Part shown: positions 18,429 through 27,569 of the stretch, in pieces | Layout: every line of letters starts with the position of its first letter | Position numbering within the stretch: the stretch's first letter is position 1 | Assembly (NCBI RefSeq): GCF_963422545.1 | Contig: NZ_OY730239.1 | Span: 1-64,000 of the forward strand | DNA from: an uncultured Flavobacterium sp. | Lineage (GTDB): Bacteria; Bacteroidota; Bacteroidia; Flavobacteriales; Flavobacteriaceae | Reading direction: 5' to 3' | DNA length: 64,000 bases | Position numbers and translations under genes: made by a program | Notes under the pieces: generated by a model | The model's database searches: none | Told to the model about the DNA's origin: nothing | Seen by the model: the letters and a program-made list of their open reading frames with translations, nothing else

Positions 18429-19385
18429 ATGAAAAATAAACTATTCTTACTCTTTTTGTCTCTTAGTTTTGTTTGTAATGCTCAAACAAAAGATAAAATT
18501 GACACTGCAAAGTTATTCCAAGAACTAACTGATAAGGCTTGCTCCTGCATTGATTCAATACCAACTTACAATCGAACTAAAGATTCTATCACGGCTAATA
18601 TTAGTTCCTGCATTGATGATAAAGTTGGAGCTTATCAAATAGCAGAAAAATTTGCCAACCTGGATTTATCAAATCCTACAGGCGAAAAAAAAGAGATTAA
18701 TGTTACTTTAAATCTAGACAAAAATTCAAAAGAGTATCAAGACATTTATTATAAAATGGAAAAATACCTTATGGATAATTGTTCTGTTTTAAAAGATAAA
18801 GTCGCCGCCAATAATCTGGTAAATAATAATTCAATGTCATCCAATAAAGAAGCATTAGATTATTACGATTTAGCGATTGAGGAAACTAAAAAAGAAAATT
18901 ATAAAGGAGCTATAGAATATTACAAAAAAGCAGTTAAAGTTGATCCAAATTTTGCCTTTACATACGATAATATGGGAATTTGCTACAGACGTTTGGAACA
19001 ATATGATTTAGCACTTGAATCTTACGAGAAATCGCTTAAAATAGATCCGAATGGATTAATGCCGTTGCAGAACATTGCCGTTGTTTACTCTTATAAAAAA
19101 GAATATCAAAAAGCGGTAAAAACTTATGAAAAGATAGCCAAAATAGAACCTAATAATCCAGAAGTTTTTTACGGAATTGGGCAAATGTATGCACTTCATT
19201 TAAATGACACAGAAAAAGGACTTGACAACATGTGCAAAGCTTATAATTTGTATGTTGAACAAAAATCTCCTTATAGAACTGATGCCGAAAAACTAATTCA
19301 AATGATTTATGCTGATATGAAAAAGAATGGAAAAGAAGAAAAATTCAATGAAATTCTAAAAGCAAATCACATTAGTTCGAACTAG
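18429..19385 (+). CDS. Secreted TPR-repeat protein
   Basis: 318 residues with a signal peptide (LFLLFLSLSFVCNAQ). The N-domain has spaced Cys residues (ACSCIDS, SSCIDD, DNCS) suggesting disulfides. From about residue 137, three to four TPR units follow (ALDYYDLAIEE, AIEYYKKAVKVDPNFA, ALESYEKSLKIDPNG, AVKTYEKIAKIEPNNP). TPRs mediate protein contacts; the partner is unknown. It lies 22 bp after fic on the same strand and may be co-transcribed. Confidence 0.75.
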   Translation: MKNKLFLLFLSLSFVCNAQTKDKIDTAKLFQELTDKACSCIDSIPTYNRTKDSITANISSCIDDKVGAYQIAEKFANLDLSNPTGEKKEINVTLNLDKNSKEYQDIYYKMEKYLMDNCSVLKDKVAANNLVNNNSMSSNKEALDYYDLAIEETKKENYKGAIEYYKKAVKVDPNFAFTYDNMGICYRRLEQYDLALESYEKSLKIDPNGLMPLQNIAVVYSYKKEYQKAVKTYEKIAKIEPNNPEVFYGIGQMYALHLNDTEKGLDNMCKAYNLYVEQKSPYRTDAEKLIQMIYADMKKNGKEEKFNEILKANHISSN

Positions 19386-19449
19386 AAATTTGTTACTAAT
19401 TGTAACATAAACTTTTGTACTCTAGTATAAAAAGAACAAATCAAAGTGG

Positions 19450-19457
19450 TAACTTTG
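19450..19457 (+). promoter_or_regulatory. -7 promoter element TAACTTTG of uvrA
   Basis: Matches TAnnTTTG, 16 nt upstream of the ATG at 19474, favouring that ATG over the in-frame TTG at 19462. A small TGTTAC/GTAACA hairpin lies upstream at about 19391. Confidence 0.6.
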
Positions 19458-19473
19458 CGTTTTGCTCAAATTT

Positions 19474-22305
19474 ATGTTAGAAAAAGACAATACTATTGAA
19501 GTTCTTGGTGCAAGAGTTCATAATCTGAAAAATATCGATATTTCTATTCCGCGTGAAAAACTGGTAGTTATTACCGGTCTTTCTGGTTCGGGAAAATCTT
19601 CTTTGGCATTTGATACCATTTATGCCGAAGGACAGCGTCGTTATGTAGAAACTTTTTCTGCTTATGCCAGACAGTTTCTTGGCGGTTTAGAACGTCCTGA
19701 TGTTGATAAAATCGACGGACTATCGCCGGTAATCGCAATTGAACAAAAAACAACCAGTAAAAGTCCGCGTTCTACCGTTGGAACCATTACTGAAATATAT
19801 GATTTCTTAAGACTTCTTTACGCTCGTGGTGCCGATGCTTATAGCTACAACACAGGCGAGAAAATGGTCTCTTATTCTGATGAACAAATTAAAGATTTGA
19901 TTATTCAGGATTTTAACGGAAAACGCATCAACATACTAGCTCCGATTATTAGAGCTAGAAAAGGTCATTATGCCGAATTGTTTCAGCAAATTACCAAACA
20001 AGGTTTCTTGAAAGTTCGTGTCAATGGCGAAGTTCAGGATTTAGTTTCGGGAATGAAACTGGATCGTTATAAAACCCACGACATTGAGATTGTTGTAGAC
20101 AGAATGTTAATCGAAGATACCGAAGACAATCAAAAACGATTGGCAGAAAGTATTAATACAGCAATGCATCATGGCGAAAATGTTTTGATGATTTTAGATC
20201 AGGACACAAATGAAGTACGTTATTTCAGTAGAAATTTAATGTGTCCAACAACCGGAATTTCATATCAAAATCCGGAACCTAATTTATTTTCTTTCAACTC
20301 TCCAAAAGGAGCTTGTCCGCATTGTAATGGCTTAGGAACGGTTCATGAAATTAACGTTAAAAAGATTATTCCAAATCCTAAATTATCGATTAAAGCAGGT
20401 GCTTTTGCTCCGCTTGGCGAATATAAATCGTCATGGATATTTAAACAATTAGAAGTTATTGGAGAAAAATTCGGATTTAAACTAACAGATCCGATAGAGA
20501 AGATTCCGGAAGAAGCCATGAACATGATTTTGCATGGTGGAAAAGAAAAATTCACGATAAACTCAAAAGATTTAGGTGTAACACGCGATTATAAAATTGA
20601 TTTTGAAGGAATTTCACATTTCATCAAAAATCAATATGACGAAAGTGCATCTACAACTATAAAACGTTGGGCAAAAGATTTCATGGACGAAATTAATTGT
20701 CCGGTTTGCGAAGGTTCCCGTTTGAAAAAAGAAGCTCTGTTTTTTAGAGTAAATGGAAAAAATATCACCGAATTGTGTGATATGGATATTTCAGATTTAA
20801 CAGCCTGGTTTCAGGATTTAAATAATCATTTAACTGATAAACAGCTTTTAATAGCTTCTGAAGTTGTAAAAGAAATCAAAGATCGGTTGAACTTCCTAAT
20901 GAATGTTGGTTTGAATTATTTGGCTTTAAGCCGAAGTTCAAAATCACTTTCGGGCGGTGAAGCACAACGTATTCGTCTGGCAACACAAATTGGTTCGCAA
21001 TTGGTTGGGGTTTTATATATTCTTGATGAACCAAGTATTGGTTTGCACCAAAGAGATAATGAAAAACTGATTCATTCTTTAGAACAATTACGCGATATTG
21101 GGAACTCGGTTATTGTAGTAGAACATGATAAAGATATGATCGAACGTGCTGATTATGTAATTGATATAGGCCCAAAAGCCGGGAAATATGGTGGAGAAAT
21201 CATTAGCATAGGAACTCCGGCGGAAACTCTAAAATCGAACACAATTACTGCTCAATATTTGAATGGTAAAATGAAATTAGAAATTCCGAAAAAACGTCGT
21301 AAAGGAAATGAAAAGTTCTTAAAACTAACCGGAGCAACAGGAAACAACTTAAAAAATGTTTCGATCGAATTGCCTTTAGGACAATTGATTTGCGTTACGG
21401 GAGTTTCAGGAAGTGGAAAATCGACTTTGATCAACGAAACGCTCTACCCTATTTTGAACGCTTATTATTTTAATGGCGTAAAAAAACCACAGCCTTATAA
21501 AAAGATTGAAGGCTTAGAACATATTGACAAAGTAATTGACATTGACCAAAGCCCGATTGGGAGAACACCACGTTCAAATCCGGCGACATATACTGAGGTT
21601 TTCACCGAAATTAGAAATCTGTTTACGATGACTTCTGAAAGTATGATTCGTGGTTATAAAGCGGGTCGTTTTAGTTTTAATGTAAAAGGCGGACGTTGTG
21701 AAACCTGCGAGGGTTCTGGTGTTCGTACCATCGAAATGAACTTTTTACCGGATGTTTATGTAGAATGCGAAACTTGTCAGGGAAAACGTTTCAATAGAGA
21801 AACTTTAGAGATTAGATACAAAGGAAAATCAATTTCGGATGTACTGAATATGACCGTTGACGAAGCGGTTCCGTTTTTTGAAAACATTCCGAAAATTTAT
21901 AGAAAAGTAAAAACGATTCAGGATGTTGGTTTAGGATATATTACACTTGGTCAGCAAAGTACAACGCTTTCGGGCGGTGAAGCACAACGTATCAAACTTG
22001 CCGGAGAATTGTCTAAAAAAGATACCGGAAATACATTTTATATTCTTGATGAACCTACAACTGGTTTACATTTTGAAGACATTCGTGTTTTAATGGACGT
22101 TATTAATAAACTGGTCGATAAAGGAAATACGATCTTAGTTATCGAACATAATATGGACGTGATTAAACTTGCCGATTACATCATAGACATTGGTCCTGAA
22201 GGAGGAAAAGGCGGCGGACAACTAATCGCCAAAGGAACTCCTGAAGAAGTGGCAAAAAATAAAAAAAGCTATACGGCTAAGTTTTTGAAAAAGGAGTTAG
22301 AGTAA
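19474..22305 (+). CDS. uvrA: Excinuclease ABC subunit A
   Basis: 943 residues. Two ABC ATPase modules with Walker A GLSGSGKS (35-42) and GVSGSGKS (from 643), and two SGGEAQRI signatures. The zinc-binding pairs are CPHCNG (first finger region), CPVCEG and CETCEG/CETCQG (C-terminal module). RQFLGGLERPDVD and IEQKTTSKSPRSTVGT are typical of UvrA. It recognises DNA damage and loads UvrB in nucleotide excision repair. The length is normal. A strong inverted repeat follows the stop. Confidence 0.97.
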   Translation: MLEKDNTIEVLGARVHNLKNIDISIPREKLVVITGLSGSGKSSLAFDTIYAEGQRRYVETFSAYARQFLGGLERPDVDKIDGLSPVIAIEQKTTSKSPRSTVGTITEIYDFLRLLYARGADAYSYNTGEKMVSYSDEQIKDLIIQDFNGKRINILAPIIRARKGHYAELFQQITKQGFLKVRVNGEVQDLVSGMKLDRYKTHDIEIVVDRMLIEDTEDNQKRLAESINTAMHHGENVLMILDQDTNEVRYFSRNLMCPTTGISYQNPEPNLFSFNSPKGACPHCNGLGTVHEINVKKIIPNPKLSIKAGAFAPLGEYKSSWIFKQLEVIGEKFGFKLTDPIEKIPEEAMNMILHGGKEKFTINSKDLGVTRDYKIDFEGISHFIKNQYDESASTTIKRWAKDFMDEINCPVCEGSRLKKEALFFRVNGKNITELCDMDISDLTAWFQDLNNHLTDKQLLIASEVVKEIKDRLNFLMNVGLNYLALSRSSKSLSGGEAQRIRLATQIGSQLVGVLYILDEPSIGLHQRDNEKLIHSLEQLRDIGNSVIVVEHDKDMIERADYVIDIGPKAGKYGGEIISIGTPAETLKSNTITAQYLNGKMKLEIPKKRRKGNEKFLKLTGATGNNLKNVSIELPLGQLICVTGVSGSGKSTLINETLYPILNAYYFNGVKKPQPYKKIEGLEHIDKVIDIDQSPIGRTPRSNPATYTEVFTEIRNLFTMTSESMIRGYKAGRFSFNVKGGRCETCEGSGVRTIEMNFLPDVYVECETCQGKRFNRETLEIRYKGKSISDVLNMTVDEAVPFFENIPKIYRKVKTIQDVGLGYITLGQQSTTLSGGEAQRIKLAGELSKKDTGNTFYILDEPTTGLHFEDIRVLMDVINKLVDKGNTILVIEHNMDVIKLADYIIDIGPEGGKGGGQLIAKGTPEEVAKNKKSYTAKFLKKELE

Positions 22306-22312
22306 CTAAGAG

Positions 22313-22345
22313 ATCTTTGTCAAAGTTTGAAACTTTGACAAAGAT
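22313..22345. terminator. Perfect 16-bp inverted repeat after uvrA
   Basis: ATCTTTGTCAAAGTTT (22313-22328), a single G, then its exact complement (22330-22345). The downstream TTTAAA is a poor T tract, so the terminator function is likely but not certain. It could equally be an intergenic repeat element. Confidence 0.6.
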
Positions 22346-22366
22346 TTAAACGCTGATATTCCTCTT

Positions 22367-22528
22367 ATGAAAGATGATATAGAAATTCCGACAGAACATC
22401 AAAAAATCGTTTTAACAAGAATTAAAAAAAGTAAAACTTTACCTGAAAGAATGTTAGATTGGGATGAAGCTTCAGAAAAATTAGAAGAAGAACTTTTAAA
22501 AATTAGTTTTGAAAATAATAAAAAATGA
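22367..22528 (+). CDS. Small acidic/basic protein, possible antitoxin-like (hypothetical)
   Basis: 53 residues, highly charged, with a PTEHQKIVLTRIKKS helix and a MLDWDEASEKLEEEL helix. The second part resembles, from memory, the C-terminal end of small Bacteroidota addiction-module proteins; I cannot confirm this. Its TGA (22526-22528) overlaps the next ATG (22525-22527) as ATGA, a sign of translational coupling. Its base composition is more AT-rich than that of uvrA. Confidence 0.6.
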   Translation: MKDDIEIPTEHQKIVLTRIKKSKTLPERMLDWDEASEKLEEELLKISFENNKK

Positions 22529-22734
22529 GAAAATTCAGCAATTTTGAAAAATCAATATTAAAAAAATTAATTAATGAAAAAGATGTTTTCAAATTAAACA
22601 TTCTTGTTTTTATTAGAGAATCTATATTAGAAAATCGAGCTATATTAATTGATGAAGATGAAAAAGTTATAAACCTAGTTTATAAAAAACAGACTCTACT
22701 TTTATTTCGGAGTTTTTCGAAATGGTTTCTCTAA
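22525..22734 (+). CDS. N-terminal half of a frame-disrupted hypothetical protein
   Basis: 69 codons as read. The first 54 residues (MRKFSNFEKSILKKLI to INLVYKK) are lysine/isoleucine-rich and plausible, while the last 15 are probably out of frame. At the A6 run 22684-22689, adding one A leads directly into TDSTFISEFFEMVSL of the next frame, giving one protein of about 207 residues. No family is recognised. It is coupled by ATGA to the small gene before it. Alternatives are a decayed gene, a sequence error, or slippage. Confidence 0.55.
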   Translation: MRKFSNFEKSILKKLINEKDVFKLNILVFIRESILENRAILIDEDEKVINLVYKKQTLLLFRSFSKWFL

Positions 22735-23147
22735 TCCAATATCTAGAACTAAATTATTTAATTTTTAAGCATACATACACAAAACCATTCGATGGAAGTT
22801 TGATATCTAAAACTTATACTAAAGAGAACATAATTAATTCAACCAATGATGATATATACATACCAATACCATCTGATGTATATGAATTAATTATGAATTA
22901 TAAACAAAGTTATATTATTGCAGGAACAGAAATTATTTTTTTTGTTGAAAATAAATTCAAGTCCCAAGATGATATAAATCACTCAAGAGAGATTAGAATT
23001 GCTTATAGTTCATTAGTTGTAGCACTTATCGGTTTGATTTTTTCTTTTTTATCACCATTTATATTTGAATCAAAATTTGATGAAAGTCAAATCAAAAGAA
23101 TTGAACGAGCACTTATCAATAAAACTGACACTGCAATAAAAAAGTGA
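22722..23147 (+). CDS. C-terminal half of a frame-disrupted hypothetical membrane protein
   Basis: 141 codons from the first ATG, but the frame is coding-like back to 22686, just after a stop at 22683. Near the C-terminus is one transmembrane segment (IAYSSLVVALIGLIFSF) followed by a charged tail (about 30 residues). The N-part is soluble. It probably forms one gene with the 22525 frame. The function is unknown. The combination of small coupled gene plus single-pass membrane protein could be a toxin-antitoxin or signalling pair, which is speculation. Confidence 0.55.
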   Translation: MVSLIQYLELNYLIFKHTYTKPFDGSLISKTYTKENIINSTNDDIYIPIPSDVYELIMNYKQSYIIAGTEIIFFVENKFKSQDDINHSREIRIAYSSLVVALIGLIFSFLSPFIFESKFDESQIKRIERALINKTDTAIKK

Positions 23148-23340
23148 TCAGAATATGATCGAGTAAAAATTTCTTAGCTTAACAAAAGTTTCATTAGGCC
23201 CTTCGTATATCATTTACTATAAACATCTGATAATGAATCTCACACTAAAAATACAGATAAAGAAACGTTACATTTAAATTAATAAATACGTATTTCTGTA
23301 GCAATTCTAGAAAAAAGCAGTAATTTAGTACGCCCTTTTT

Positions 23341-23369
23341 GCCAAAGCTTTTGATTTTGGCATTTTTTT
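23341..23369 (+). terminator. Terminator-like hairpin
   Basis: GCCAAA at 23341 pairs with TTTGGC ending near 23361, followed by an A then a T7 tract. It lies about 190 bp beyond the disrupted gene, in an otherwise non-coding stretch. Confidence 0.55.
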
Positions 23370-23402
23370 CTGGGTTAAAAACAATATTTCAATTGAAAAC
23401 TG

Positions 23403-23506
23403 ATGCCCTAGCCCTGATGGGAGCGGCATCCTTTTGTGGCGGGGTTCGCCACAAAAGATATAGCGGACAGCAGGATTAAGCTCCTTCGACTTCGCTCAGG
23501 ATAACA
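23403..23506. repeat. Structured GC-rich intergenic element with attached CTTCGCTCAGG half repeat
   Basis: A 10-bp stem CTTTTGTGGC (23431-23440) against GCCACAAAAG (23448-23457) is flanked by GCCCTAGCCCTGATGGGAGC and TAGCGGACAGCAGG. The layout matches, from memory, a recurrent flavobacterial element of unknown role. It is followed by CTCCTTCGACTTCGCTCAGG, a half copy of the 61295 and 62860 repeats. The region 23148-23566 otherwise shows no gene. Confidence 0.6.
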
Positions 23507-23566
23507 ACTTGATCTAAAATTAAAGACACAACTTAAATGAAAATATAAATAATTAAAATACCTAAA

Positions 23567-24295
23567 ATGAGATTAGAAGATTTTGATAATGATGAGGACA
23601 AAGTAATTCAGGATCGTTTGAAACAAAAAACGTGGAATGAAATTAGAACAAATGACAGCTGGGCGATTTTTAAAATCATGTCCGAATTTGTAAACGGATA
23701 TGAAAACATGGGACGTATTGGTCCGTGTGTATCTATTTTTGGATCGGCGAGAACTAAACCAGATGATAAATATTATTTATTGGCTGAAAAAATTGCCTAT
23801 AAAATCAGTAAAGCAGGTTATGGTGTAATCACAGGAGGTGGTCCCGGAATCATGGAAGCTGGTAACAAAGGTGCACATTTAGGCGGCGGAACTTCGGTTG
23901 GTTTAAATATCGAATTGCCTTTTGAACAACACTTTAACCCTTATATTGATCACGATAAAAACCTAAATTTCGATTATTTCTTTGTGAGAAAAGTTATGTT
24001 CGTTAAATATTCGCAAGGTTTTGTGGTTATGCCTGGAGGTTTTGGAACTTTAGATGAAATGTTTGAGGCGATTACTTTGATTCAGACTAAAAAAATTGGA
24101 AAATTCCCAATTATTTTGGTTGGTGTTGAATTTTGGTCTGGATTGATCGACTGGGTAAAAACCGTTTTGGTTGAAAAAATGCATACAGTAAGCCCAGAAG
24201 ATATGAACTTATTCAAGATCGTAGATACTGAAGATGAAGTAGTTGATGTATTAGATAAATTCTATAAGAAATACGATTTAAGTCCGAATTTCTAA
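23567..24295 (+). CDS. LOG family protein (TIGR00730; nucleotide 5'-monophosphate phosphoribohydrolase-like)
   Basis: 242 residues of the LOG/lysine-decarboxylase-like Rossmann fold. The signatures GGGPGIMEAGNKGA and PGGFGTLDEMFE (PGGxGTxxE) are intact. Known members cleave the N-glycosidic bond of nucleoside 5'-monophosphates, including cytokinin ribotides. The physiological substrate here is not known. The gene is monocistronic, between two intergenic repeat blocks. Confidence 0.88.
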   Translation: MRLEDFDNDEDKVIQDRLKQKTWNEIRTNDSWAIFKIMSEFVNGYENMGRIGPCVSIFGSARTKPDDKYYLLAEKIAYKISKAGYGVITGGGPGIMEAGNKGAHLGGGTSVGLNIELPFEQHFNPYIDHDKNLNFDYFFVRKVMFVKYSQGFVVMPGGFGTLDEMFEAITLIQTKKIGKFPIILVGVEFWSGLIDWVKTVLVEKMHTVSPEDMNLFKIVDTEDEVVDVLDKFYKKYDLSPNF

Positions 24296-24306
24296 AAATA
24301 TTCTAA

Positions 24307-24418
24307 ACCATATAAGTTATATAAGTTCAAAAGTAAATTCCAATTTTTTAAATTCCAAATTCCAAGTAAATCTGTATTTATCGGCATTAACTTAAATTAC
24401 TTATATCACTTATATGGT
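24307..24418. repeat. ATATAAGT-family inverted repeat, copy 1
   Basis: ACCATATAAGTTATATAAGT (24307-24326) faces ACTTATATCACTTATATGGT (24399-24418) with one mismatch in 20. The spacer contains AATTCCAAATTCCAA, a different repeat word. A second copy with the same arms lies at 35100-35217. Confidence 0.75.
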
Positions 24419-24446
24419 AAAAACACATTAACTATTACAAAAATTG

Positions 24447-24474
24447 AAAGCTGTTTTTTAAAACAGCTTTTTTT
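24447..24474 (+). terminator. Terminator
   Basis: Stem AAAGCTGTTTT (24448-24458) against AAAACAGCTTT (24460-24470), followed by TTTT. It lies 150 bp after the LOG gene. Confidence 0.75.
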
Positions 24475-24549
24475 ATGCTATTTTTACAAAAAACCAAAAC
24501 AACTATACGCACATAACTTAAGTTATATTCATAAATATCCGAACTATCC

Positions 24550-27381
24550 TTGAAATCAATTTATAGAATTATATTATTTGTTTTAGTTTTATTAAGCCCG
24601 ATAAAACAGTATGCACAACATCAATCTAAGATGGAGGTTGCAGTCAATCTCGAACTTAAAACGCTGAATGTTAAACAAGATATTACGTTTTATAATACCT
24701 CAACCGATTCTTTGAGTTCGATTGTTTTGAATGACTGGAACAATGCTTTCTCAGACAAAAACACGCCACTTGCAAAACGTTTTTCTGATGAATTTTATCG
24801 AGGTTTTCATCTGGCAAAACCTTCAGAAAGAGGTAATACAACTATTTTGAATCTTACGGATTCTGATAATATGGCACTCGAATGGGAAAGAACCGAGAAA
24901 AATCCAGATTTTATAGTGGTGAAACTGAATAGAAAATTACATCCCGGCGAAAAAATAGACTTGCATATTACTTATATTTCTAAAATTCCGAGTAATAAAT
25001 TTACGCACTACGGTTTTGATCAAAATGGAGGAATGAATTTAAAAAACTGGTTCTTATCTCCTGCAAGATTTGAGAATCACAATTTTATAAAAAACCACAA
25101 TTTCAATTTAGACGATATTGCCAATGCAAGCACTAATTATGAAGTGGAAGTAAAAATTCCGAGCAATTATTCTATTACAACCGATTTAAATTCGGTTTCA
25201 AAAGATGTTTCGAATGCTTCTTTTAGCACTTATTTATTTGCGGGAAATAACAGAACTGATTTTAATATTTTTATCGAAAAACAAAACAGTTTCAGAAGTT
25301 ATAATAATGATTTTGTAGAAATACTTTCAGATTTAAAAACCAAGAAACTAGACGAGATTCAAAGAGCACTTATCATTAATAGAGTTTCAACTTTTGCAAA
25401 TAATTTTATCGGGAAATATCCGCATGAAAAAATAACAGTTTCTCAGGCAGATTATGACAGAAATCCTTTTTACGGATTAAACCAATTACCCTCGTTTATA
25501 AGTCCGTTTTCTGATGATTTTGTATTTGAAATTACTTTCTTAAAAACCTATCTGAGCAATTATTTAAAAACCAGTTTGCGTTTAGATCCCAGAAAAGATA
25601 ATTGGATTTATGACGGAATTCAGATTTATGCCATGATGAAATACATGGAAGAAAATCATTTGGATCAAAAAATGCTCGGACGCCTTTCTGACATGAAACT
25701 CTTTAAAAGTTACAATATTACAAACCTGACTTTTAACGAGCAATACAGCTATTATTACATGTTAATGGCGAGAAAAAATCTGGATCAGCCACTTGGTGAC
25801 CCAAAAAATACTTTAATAAAATTCAACGAACAAATTGCCAGTAAATATCGCGCAGGTTTAAGTTTGAGCTATCTGGACGATTATTTAAATCACAACATTG
25901 TTCCTGAAAGTGTACAGGAATTTTATAATTTGAATAAAACGAAACAAGCAGATCGATGTGATTTTGAAAAAATATTAACTCAAAACAGTCCAAAAAAAAT
26001 TGAGTGGTTTTTTAATACAATTATAGATTCACGTGACATTATTGATTATAAGTTTACAAGTGTTTCAAGAACAAAGGACAGTGTACAATTTAAGATCAAA
26101 AACAAAACAGGAATTTATGCCCCTATTCCGATTTACGGAGTTAAGAACAAAGAAGTTGTATTCAAAAAATGGATCGAACCTAAAAACGCAGATTCTATTT
26201 ATCAATTTGATCGAAAAAACGCTGACAAAATCGTCATAAACTACGATAATGAAGTTCCGGAATACAACCAAAGAAACAACTGGAGATCACTGAAAAGTCT
26301 CGTTATAACGAATCGTCCCATTAAATTTAATTTCGCCAAAGATTTAGAAGATCCATATTACAATCAGATTTTATACATCCCTACACTTACTTATAACTTG
26401 TATGATGGGTTGACGCCCGGAATGCGTTTTCATAACAAAACCATTCTCGATAAACCTTTTACGTTTGATATTAATCCGGCGTACTCCATAAAAGCAGGAA
26501 CGATTTCCGGTTCATCAGCTTTTTCATGGAGCGAATATTACAGATACAGTACCTTATATAATATAAGATATTCGCTAAGTCAAAATTATTTTCACTACGC
26601 GCCCGATGCTGCCTATTTGAGGTTAAACCCAATGGTTCAGTTTAGAATCCGCGAAGAAAACTTTAGAGACAATCGAAAACAATTGATTATGTTTCGTCAG
26701 GTTATTGTAAATCGTGAAGCAAGTAAGTATATTACTGATAATTCTAAACCAAATTATTCGGTTTTCAATGCACGTTACTCTAATATCAAAACCGAATTAA
26801 TCAATCATTTTAGTTTTATGACTGATCTTCAGTTTGCGGGAGATTTTGGAAAACTAGCCGGAGAAATTGAATATAGAAGGTTATTTGAAAACAATCATAA
26901 ATTAAATTTAAGATTGTATGCCGGAAGCTTTTTATACAATACAACGAATTCAGATTATTTTAGTTTTGGCTTAGACAGACCAACGGATTATTTATTTGAT
27001 TATAATTTTTACGGAAGATCTGAAAGTACCGGTTTCTTTAGTCAGCAATTTGTGATGGCCGAAGGAGGTTTTAAGTCAAAAATAGCACCGGAATACGCCA
27101 ATCAATGGATGACAACTTTTAACGCAAGCTATTCGATCTGGAACTGGATTGAATTATACGGAGACATTGGTTTTATGAAAAATAAACATCAAAATGCGAA
27201 CTTTGTTTATGACAGTGGTTTACGTTTAAATCTGGTTCCTGACTATTTTGAACTCTATTTTCCGGTTTATTCGAATAACGGTTGGGAGATTTCGCAAAAA
27301 AATTATGACGAAAAAATACGTTTTGTCATCACTTTATCACCAAAAACATTAGTCAATCTTTTCACTAGAAAATGGTTCTAA
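24550..27381 (+). CDS. M1 peptidase-like protein without zinc ligands, with C-terminal outer-membrane barrel
   Basis: 943 residues, starting at TTG (24550), which puts a signal peptide (IILFVLVLLSPIKQYAQ) at the N-terminus. Residues about 30-450 follow the M1 aminopeptidase layout: YGLNQLPSF at about 308 takes the place of GxMEN. The HExxH site reads FEITF (326-330), with both His replaced, and WLNEG is WIYDG (352-356). No other HExxH is seen, so it should be catalytically dead. The second half (about 600-943) is rich in amphipathic strands, ends in KWF and resembles an outer-membrane barrel. The role is unknown; binding or scaffolding is inferred. Confidence 0.75.
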   Translation: MKSIYRIILFVLVLLSPIKQYAQHQSKMEVAVNLELKTLNVKQDITFYNTSTDSLSSIVLNDWNNAFSDKNTPLAKRFSDEFYRGFHLAKPSERGNTTILNLTDSDNMALEWERTEKNPDFIVVKLNRKLHPGEKIDLHITYISKIPSNKFTHYGFDQNGGMNLKNWFLSPARFENHNFIKNHNFNLDDIANASTNYEVEVKIPSNYSITTDLNSVSKDVSNASFSTYLFAGNNRTDFNIFIEKQNSFRSYNNDFVEILSDLKTKKLDEIQRALIINRVSTFANNFIGKYPHEKITVSQADYDRNPFYGLNQLPSFISPFSDDFVFEITFLKTYLSNYLKTSLRLDPRKDNWIYDGIQIYAMMKYMEENHLDQKMLGRLSDMKLFKSYNITNLTFNEQYSYYYMLMARKNLDQPLGDPKNTLIKFNEQIASKYRAGLSLSYLDDYLNHNIVPESVQEFYNLNKTKQADRCDFEKILTQNSPKKIEWFFNTIIDSRDIIDYKFTSVSRTKDSVQFKIKNKTGIYAPIPIYGVKNKEVVFKKWIEPKNADSIYQFDRKNADKIVINYDNEVPEYNQRNNWRSLKSLVITNRPIKFNFAKDLEDPYYNQILYIPTLTYNLYDGLTPGMRFHNKTILDKPFTFDINPAYSIKAGTISGSSAFSWSEYYRYSTLYNIRYSLSQNYFHYAPDAAYLRLNPMVQFRIREENFRDNRKQLIMFRQVIVNREASKYITDNSKPNYSVFNARYSNIKTELINHFSFMTDLQFAGDFGKLAGEIEYRRLFENNHKLNLRLYAGSFLYNTTNSDYFSFGLDRPTDYLFDYNFYGRSESTGFFSQQFVMAEGGFKSKIAPEYANQWMTTFNASYSIWNWIELYGDIGFMKNKHQNANFVYDSGLRLNLVPDYFELYFPVYSNNGWEISQKNYDEKIRFVITLSPKTLVNLFTRKWF

Positions 27382-27569
27382 TCAAACGAATTTTAAATAA
27401 AAACATGCACAATTATCACTAAAATCGAATTTTACGTAAAAATACCATAAAAAAAGTACGTAGTTTTTTGAATTTAAATACAAATAATTGAATTATATTT
27501 ATTTTAAAGAATTATGATTATTGATTGTTTTTAAGTAATTTCGCAGTCTAAACATGACCCTTCAAGATT

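Noticed and set aside
22684..22690. AAAAAAC as a canonical -1 slippery heptamer
   Set aside because: Codon boundaries fall at 22684 and 22687, so it is out of phase for the X XXY YYZ rule. A plain indel or single-tRNA slip is simpler.
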